Shown here piece after piece: positions 41,718-46,020 of a stretch of 46,020 bases of DNA. Both the position numbers and the translations under genes were made by a program. Source of the stretch: Lachnospiraceae bacterium (GTDB lineage Bacteria; Bacillota; Clostridia; Lachnospirales; Lachnospiraceae); the NCBI GenBank assembly GCA_004557975.1, contig SFEV01000019.1, positions 1 through 46,020 on the forward strand. The letters are read 5' to 3'. Positions within the stretch are counted from its first letter, which is position 1. Each line of letters opens with the position of its first letter. The notes under the pieces are model-generated. The model searched no databases, was not told the DNA's origin, and was given only the letters and a program-made list of their open reading frames with translations.

Positions 41718-41751
41718 CTGTCTGTTTCTGAGACAGAAAATCGGATATAAT
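41718..41751 (+). promoter_or_regulatory. Possible activator-dependent promoter of the response regulator gene
   Basis: A perfect TATAAT (41746-41751) lacks a -35 at normal distance. A dyad CTGTCT-gtttctg-AGACAG (41718-41736) occupies that place, so a regulator may recruit polymerase. A lone TTGACA lies further upstream (41696-41701), too far to pair. Confidence 0.4.
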
Positions 41752-41775
41752 ACAGAAGACAGGAGGTGGATGCAA

Positions 41776-42525
41776 ATGAAAAAACTGAAAGTACTGCTGG
41801 TGGATGACGAGATTATGATCCGTGAAGGTTTCAAACGGCTCTTTGACTGGGAGGTCCACGACTGCGAAGTAGTGGGGGAGGCTGCGGACGGCATGGAAGC
41901 ACTGGCCCAGATCGATACGCTTCGCCCGGACATTGTGATCATGGATATCAATATCCCGATTATGAGCGGACTGAAGGTGATTCAGCTCAGCCGGATCAAG
42001 CATCCGCAGATTGCCTATGTGATTGTATCGGGCTACGACGATTTCTCTTACTGTCAGCAGGCGCTGCGGCTGCAGATCACAGATTATATTCTTAAGCCCG
42101 TGAATTACGAGGAGTTTGGCAAATGCATCGACAACCTGAAAATATCTCTGTATGAGCGGCGTGTATCTCTGGAGGAAGAGCCGAAGGAGCAGGAGGAACG
42201 CGTCATTGCAGGAATCACCCGGTATCTGCAGGAGCATCTGAGCGAGGAAGTGAGTCTTTCGGTTCTGGCTGAAAATTTTCATCTGAATCCCCAGTATATC
42301 AGCCAGCTTTTTAAAAATGAAATTGGTGTGGGATTTCTTGTCTACCTGACCAGCATACGTATGGAAAAGGCGAAAAAACTTCTGCTTTCCACCTCGCTTT
42401 CCGTGGCGGAGATTGCAGAGCAGGCGGGATACGGAGACTATCGGGTATTCACCAAGGCATTTAAGAAGGCGGAGGGAATCACACCCTCTCAGTACAGAAG
42501 AGAATTTCTGGATGAAAAAAACTGA
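41776..42525 (+). CDS. AraC-type response regulator (YesN-like)
   Basis: 249 aa. The receiver domain starts MKKLKVLLVDDEIMIREGF; the phospho-acceptor is Asp57 in IVIMDINIP, with Lys in DYILKPVNYEEF. A C-terminal AraC domain (about residues 145-249) has both helix-turn-helix units (VLAENFHLNPQYISQLFK and VAEIAEQAGYGDYRVFTKAF). Such regulators usually pair with a YesM-like sensor kinase and control sugar uptake; no kinase is in the window, so it is an orphan here. ATG 41776 lies eight bases after AGGAGG; ATG 41770 is too close. Its stop is eight bases from the convergent AraC gene. Confidence 0.94.
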   Translation: MKKLKVLLVDDEIMIREGFKRLFDWEVHDCEVVGEAADGMEALAQIDTLRPDIVIMDINIPIMSGLKVIQLSRIKHPQIAYVIVSGYDDFSYCQQALRLQITDYILKPVNYEEFGKCIDNLKISLYERRVSLEEEPKEQEERVIAGITRYLQEHLSEEVSLSVLAENFHLNPQYISQLFKNEIGVGFLVYLTSIRMEKAKKLLLSTSLSVAEIAEQAGYGDYRVFTKAFKKAEGITPSQYRREFLDEKN

Positions 42526-42533
42526 CGTAAGCT

Positions 42534-43412
42534 TCAGGAACTTTCCGCAGAACGGTCCGGACCTTTATACAGACTCCTGAACTGGGAGGGTGTACAGCCT
42601 TTTATAATCTTGAACATGCGGATGAAAGCGGACAGGCTGGAAAAACCGCAGGAGAGCGAGACATCCGTAATGGTCAGGGCGGGGTTGATCAGAAGCTGCT
42701 CCGCCCGCGCAATTCGCTTCTGGTTCAGATATCTGTAAAAGGAAACATTGGTAAACTGTCTGAACAGCCGGGTAAAGTGATATTTGCTGAAGCCGCAGCG
42801 GTCTGCTGCCATGTCCAGTGTCAGCTTCTCTGTACAGTGTTCGCTGATATAATTACAGATGTCCATAAATTTTTCCAGATATTCACTCTGCTTGGAGCTT
42901 CCTGTATGAAAATTTCCTCCCAGAGAGGTATAGTTCCGTCCGATCTCCACCAGGATTTCCAGCAGCCTGGCGTAGATGGAGGCCTCGAACAGAGGCGCGG
43001 ACTGAAGGTACTCTGCGACGATCTCATCCATCAGACTGCGCAGATGATCATAGATATCCGGAAAGGTCTCCGGTGTAATTAATAGCCCGGGAGAAATATT
43101 GGTCAGCACCGATTCGATTTCACGGATCGGGATGACAGAGGACATTTCTGCCTGAAAAATGATACGGTGTCCCTGGGCGGCCATCAGATGATGGAGAACG
43201 CCGGGACAGATAATCAGGATTTCATTTTCTTTCAGTGTACAGCTGCAGTCACCGTACACCAGTGAGTATTCGTTTTCTGTCGGCATGATGATTTCCATGG
43301 CGGTGTGCCAGTGGGGCGGATATTCTTCGTACTCCGTGTTGTCGTGCATACGGATATTTGTATTTTCACGGTAGTTCACTGTCTCATATATTCCATTCAG
43401 ATTTTCAATCAT
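42534..43412 (-). CDS. AraC-family regulator with cupin sensor domain
   Basis: 292 aa. The N-terminal cupin (about residues 30-90) contains PPHWHTAMEIIMP and ICPGVLHHLMA, a probable sugar or metal pocket. The C-terminal AraC domain has MAADRCGFSKYHFTRLFRQF and ITDVSLSCGFSSLSAFIRMFK, followed by GCTPSQFR. GGAGGAG precedes ATG 43412. It is divergent from the GH3 gene across a 293-bp spacer, so it is the best candidate regulator of that gene. It is convergent with the response regulator gene. Confidence 0.94.
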   Translation of the reverse strand: MIENLNGIYETVNYRENTNIRMHDNTEYEEYPPHWHTAMEIIMPTENEYSLVYGDCSCTLKENEILIICPGVLHHLMAAQGHRIIFQAEMSSVIPIREIESVLTNISPGLLITPETFPDIYDHLRSLMDEIVAEYLQSAPLFEASIYARLLEILVEIGRNYTSLGGNFHTGSSKQSEYLEKFMDICNYISEHCTEKLTLDMAADRCGFSKYHFTRLFRQFTNVSFYRYLNQKRIARAEQLLINPALTITDVSLSCGFSSLSAFIRMFKIIKGCTPSQFRSLYKGPDRSAESS

Positions 43413-43438
43413 ATAAGTCTCCTCCGTTTCCCATTCAT

Positions 43439-43467
43439 AGAATAGAATAATTGCTTTTGTATGTCAA
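43439..43467 (-). promoter_or_regulatory. Promoter of the cupin-AraC regulator
   Basis: On the minus strand TTGACA, 17 bp, TATTCT. The remainder of the spacer towards the GH3 gene (43468-43705) is AT-rich; no confident GH3 promoter was found there, which would suit activation by the regulator. Confidence 0.65.
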
Positions 43468-43705
43468 ATAAAAAATCAAAATGAAAATGATAACCGTTCA
43501 TATACATGAAATTTTTGGATAAAACAGAGAGATACTTCCCGAAATATGAAAGAATATTGGGAAAGATCACAGGAGTAATCAGCACAATATTTCACAGTGA
43601 AAGAGCAATAATTAGGATGCGCGGAATCATCAAGTCTGATACGATTAAAATATTAAGTAATCAGATTCCGGACAGGCGTTTACCGGAAGAAAGGAAGCAG
43701 AGAAT

Positions 43706-45805
43706 ATGAGACGAGAAGAAGCGAGAAAAAAAGCAGAGGCACTGGTGGGACAGATGACTCTGGAAGAGAAGGCAGGCCAGCTGAAATACGGTTCCCCGGC
43801 AATTCCCAGGCTGGGTGTTCCGGCCTATAACTGGTGGAATGAGGGAATTCACGGAGTGGCAAGAGCAGGACAGGCCACAGTTTTTCCTCAGGCGATCGGT
43901 ATCGGAGCCACCTTTGACACCAGACTGACGGGGGAGATGGCGGATGTCATTGCCACAGAAGGCCGCGCAAAGTACAATGCGTATGCCGGAAAAGAAGATC
44001 GCGATATTTACAAGGGACTTACCTTCTGGGCTCCCAATGTCAATATTTTCCGCGATCCCCGATGGGGCCGCGGACATGAAACGTACGGTGAGGATCCTTA
44101 TCTGACCAGCCGCATCGGTGTGGCGTTTGTGGAAGGCCTGCAGGGAGACGGAGAAACCATGAAAGCTGCTGCCTGTGCGAAACATTTTGCGGTGCATTCC
44201 GGACCGGAAGAACTCCGTCATGAGTTTAATGCGGAGGCTTCAGCAAAGGATATGGAGGAAACGTATCTTCCTGCGTTCAAAGCGCTGGTGACGGAAGCAG
44301 GCGTCGAGGCGGTGATGGGAGCCTATAACCGCACCAACGGAGAGCCCTGCTGCGGCAGTCCCGCACTGCAGAAGATTCTGAGAGAGGAATGGGGATTTGA
44401 AGGCCATTTCGTATCCGACTGCTGGGCGATCAAGGATTTTCATGAGCATCACTGTGTGACTGACAATGCCATGGAGTCTGCTGCGCTGGCCATCAACACA
44501 GGCTGTGACCTGAACTGCGGCAATACATATCTGCACATCCTGAATGCGTATGAGCATGGCATGGTGACGGAGGAGACCATCACGGAGGCTGCAGTGCGGC
44601 TCTTTACGACCCGGTATCTGCTGGGACTGATGGATGGCAGTGAATATGATTCCATCCCCTACACGGAGGTGGAATCCGGGGAGCACCTGATGCTGGCTGA
44701 GAAGGCTGCACAGGAGAGCTTTGTTCTTTTGAAAAATGACGGCATTCTGCCTCTGGACAGGACAAAGCTGAAGACGGTGGGTATTATCGGCCCCAATGCG
44801 GACAGCCGCGCATCACTGATCGGAAATTATCACGGGACCGCATCCAGATACGTGACTTTGCAGGAAGGAATCCAGGATTACCTGAAGGATGATGAAATCA
44901 GGGTGCTGACTTCGGTGGGATGTGAACTGTCCAGGGACAGAACGGAGCATCTGGCATTTGCGGGCGACCGTCTGACGGAAGCCATGATCGTTGCGGACAA
45001 CAGTGATGTGGTAATCCTCTGCGTAGGTCTGGATGAGACGCTGGAAGGCGAGGAGGGAGACGACGGAAACGGTTACGCTTCGGGAGACAAAAAAGATCTG
45101 AAGCTGCCCGCTTCTCAGCAAAAGCTGATGGAGGCAGTGGCAGAGACAGGAAAACCGGTAGTTCTCTGCCTGATGGCCGGAAGCGATATTGACATGAGCT
45201 ATGCATCGGCACACTTCGATGCAATCCTGCAGCTGTGGTATCCGGGCGGACAGGGCGGCCGGGCAGCGGCAAAGGTGCTTTTCGGAGATGTATCCCCATC
45301 CGGTAAGCTGCCGGTAACATTCTATGAGACACTGGAGGAACTGCCGGAATTTACAGATTATTCCATGGAGGGCAGGACATACCGCTATATGAAGCAGAAA
45401 GCCCAGTATCCTTTCGGCTATGGACTGACCTACGGTGATGTGCGCGTCCTGCAGGTGAGACAGGATGAAACGGCTGACGGTGTGGTACTTGAAGTGGAAG
45501 CAGAAAACAGAGGAGCAAGAGACACAGATGAAGTGCTCCAGGTGTATGTGAAGAATCTGGATTCTGAACTTGCTGTACCAAATCCGGCGCTGTGGGCTTT
45601 CTCCAGAATCCATCTGCAGGCAGGACAGAGAGGAAGCTTCCGGCTTCGCGTGGCGGAGGACGCATTTACCGTGGTGGATGAAAACGGACGCAGGCAGAGA
45701 GCGCAGGGCCGCTACGTACTGTACGTGGGCTGCAGCCAGCCTGACGAACGCAGTGTGGAGCTGACCGGAGTGGAACCTGTGAAGCTTGAGCTTGTTATTT
45801 CCTGA
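43706..45805 (+). CDS. GH3-family beta-glycosidase (beta-xylosidase/glucosidase type)
   Basis: 699 aa without signal peptide, so cytoplasmic. The GH3 N-terminal barrel begins LVGQMTLEEKAGQL and has YNWWNEGIHGVARAG...ATVFPQAIG, a phrase common in beta-xylosidase-like members. KHFAVHSGPE and the nucleophile Asp238 in GHFVSDCWAI follow. The second domain starts near ESFVLLKNDGILPL, and an Fn3-like domain closes it (FGYGLTYG then ENRGARDTDEVLQVYVKN). It would hydrolyse short beta-linked oligosaccharides taken up by the cell. AAAGGAAG precedes ATG 43706. No transporter is in the window. Substrate preference (xylose or glucose) cannot be fixed by eye. Confidence 0.93.
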   Translation: MRREEARKKAEALVGQMTLEEKAGQLKYGSPAIPRLGVPAYNWWNEGIHGVARAGQATVFPQAIGIGATFDTRLTGEMADVIATEGRAKYNAYAGKEDRDIYKGLTFWAPNVNIFRDPRWGRGHETYGEDPYLTSRIGVAFVEGLQGDGETMKAAACAKHFAVHSGPEELRHEFNAEASAKDMEETYLPAFKALVTEAGVEAVMGAYNRTNGEPCCGSPALQKILREEWGFEGHFVSDCWAIKDFHEHHCVTDNAMESAALAINTGCDLNCGNTYLHILNAYEHGMVTEETITEAAVRLFTTRYLLGLMDGSEYDSIPYTEVESGEHLMLAEKAAQESFVLLKNDGILPLDRTKLKTVGIIGPNADSRASLIGNYHGTASRYVTLQEGIQDYLKDDEIRVLTSVGCELSRDRTEHLAFAGDRLTEAMIVADNSDVVILCVGLDETLEGEEGDDGNGYASGDKKDLKLPASQQKLMEAVAETGKPVVLCLMAGSDIDMSYASAHFDAILQLWYPGGQGGRAAAKVLFGDVSPSGKLPVTFYETLEELPEFTDYSMEGRTYRYMKQKAQYPFGYGLTYGDVRVLQVRQDETADGVVLEVEAENRGARDTDEVLQVYVKNLDSELAVPNPALWAFSRIHLQAGQRGSFRLRVAEDAFTVVDENGRRQRAQGRYVLYVGCSQPDERSVELTGVEPVKLELVIS

Positions 45806-45855
45806 CAGAGAGTCTGATTCCTGGTATTCGCTTTCTGACATTATTATAATATCCT

Positions 45856-45897
45856 TACCGGTGGCAGCGGATGTCCGTTCTGCCATCGGTATTTTTA
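45856..45897 (+). terminator. GH3 gene terminator
   Basis: A 12-bp stem TACCGGTGGCAG / CTGCCATCGGTA (one G-T pair) is followed by a T-run. After it, up to the window end, only a small dyad GCACA-aaa-TGTGC (45950-45962) and an AT-rich stretch that may be the next gene's promoter are seen. Confidence 0.9.
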
Positions 45898-46020
45898 TAT
45901 GCGACTTTTCCTGCTGCACAGAAACAGTTCTGAAAGGTAAAAATAATTCGCACAAAATGTGCTGATTTCATGTGGATTCCCAAAGGATAGTGTAAAATAT
46001 AAGAAAAACTTTTTCGCAGA

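Noticed and set aside
44813..45955. Long minus-strand frame opposite the GH3 gene
   Set aside because: Antisense shadow; no recognisable domain, and the opposite strand encodes a complete GH3 enzyme.

Overview
The window looks like chromosome of an endospore-forming anaerobic Firmicute, most probably a Lachnospiraceae (Clostridia). The reasons are the ftsZ / spoIIGA-sigE-sigG / ylmC / nrdR order, [FeFe]-hydrogenase maturases, strong AGGAGG ribosome sites, roughly even GC content, and a pair of large proteins resembling the DUF5717/DUF5716 families, which I recall as typical of Lachnospiraceae. No rRNA, tRNA or CRISPR array was seen.

Layout. (1) 1-7.5 kb, division and sporulation: ftsQ-like and ftsZ; aroE and aroD placed divergently between ftsZ and spoIIGA; then spoIIGA-sigE, sigG and a convergent ylmC. 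The spoIIGA promoter has tandem Spo0A-like boxes and over-long -35/-10 spacing, as in the Bacillus spoIIG promoter. (2) 7.6-13.9 kb: nrdR, then a three-gene operon of unknown function (a 1185-aa solenoid protein with Ig-like modules, a degenerate Hsp70/actin-fold protein and a TPR-like protein). (3) 13.9-15.9 kb: an IS1634/IS4-like insertion sequence bounded by a 62-bp direct repeat that duplicates the purF promoter. (4) 15.9-20.8 kb: purF, purB, purA. The purF leader carries a terminator-like hairpin and three tandem 48-bp repeats, each folding into a long hairpin with compensatory changes. (5) 21-24.5 kb: a 1153-aa secreted, repeat-rich surface protein. (6) 24.5-30.9 kb, minus strand: a small membrane protein, a MATE exporter, and the operon TM1266-like regulator-hydE-hydG-hydF behind a leader with alternative terminator and anti-terminator hairpins. 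The hydrogenase itself is not in the window.

(7) 30.9-36.4 kb: a TetR regulator divergent from five genes (SCP2-like protein, alpha/beta hydrolase, stand-alone condensation-type protein, acyl carrier protein, acyl/aminoacyl-AMP ligase). Two operator-like dyads lie in the divergent region. This looks like a minimal non-modular NRPS-type or acyl-transfer pathway. (8) 36.5-38.5 kb: siroheme/4Fe-4S sulfite-reductase-like protein, TusA-like protein and MoeB/ThiF-like E1 enzyme, behind a perfect consensus promoter. (9) 38.6-41.4 kb: alkaline phosphatase, behind a Pho-box-like array, coupled to a YibE/F membrane protein. (10) 41.4-45.9 kb: a hairpin-rich spacer carrying an inverted copy of a 38-bp repeat also found near 26.4 kb, an orphan AraC-type response regulator, a cupin-AraC regulator and a GH3 glycosidase.

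Most genes belong to well-known families. The least described parts are the Ig/solenoid-Hsp70-like-TPR operon (8.2-13.9 kb), the TetR-controlled condensation/ACP/ligase operon (31.7-36.4 kb), the structured purF leader and the hydrogenase-maturation leader. All family names come from motif recognition by eye; no database search was run.
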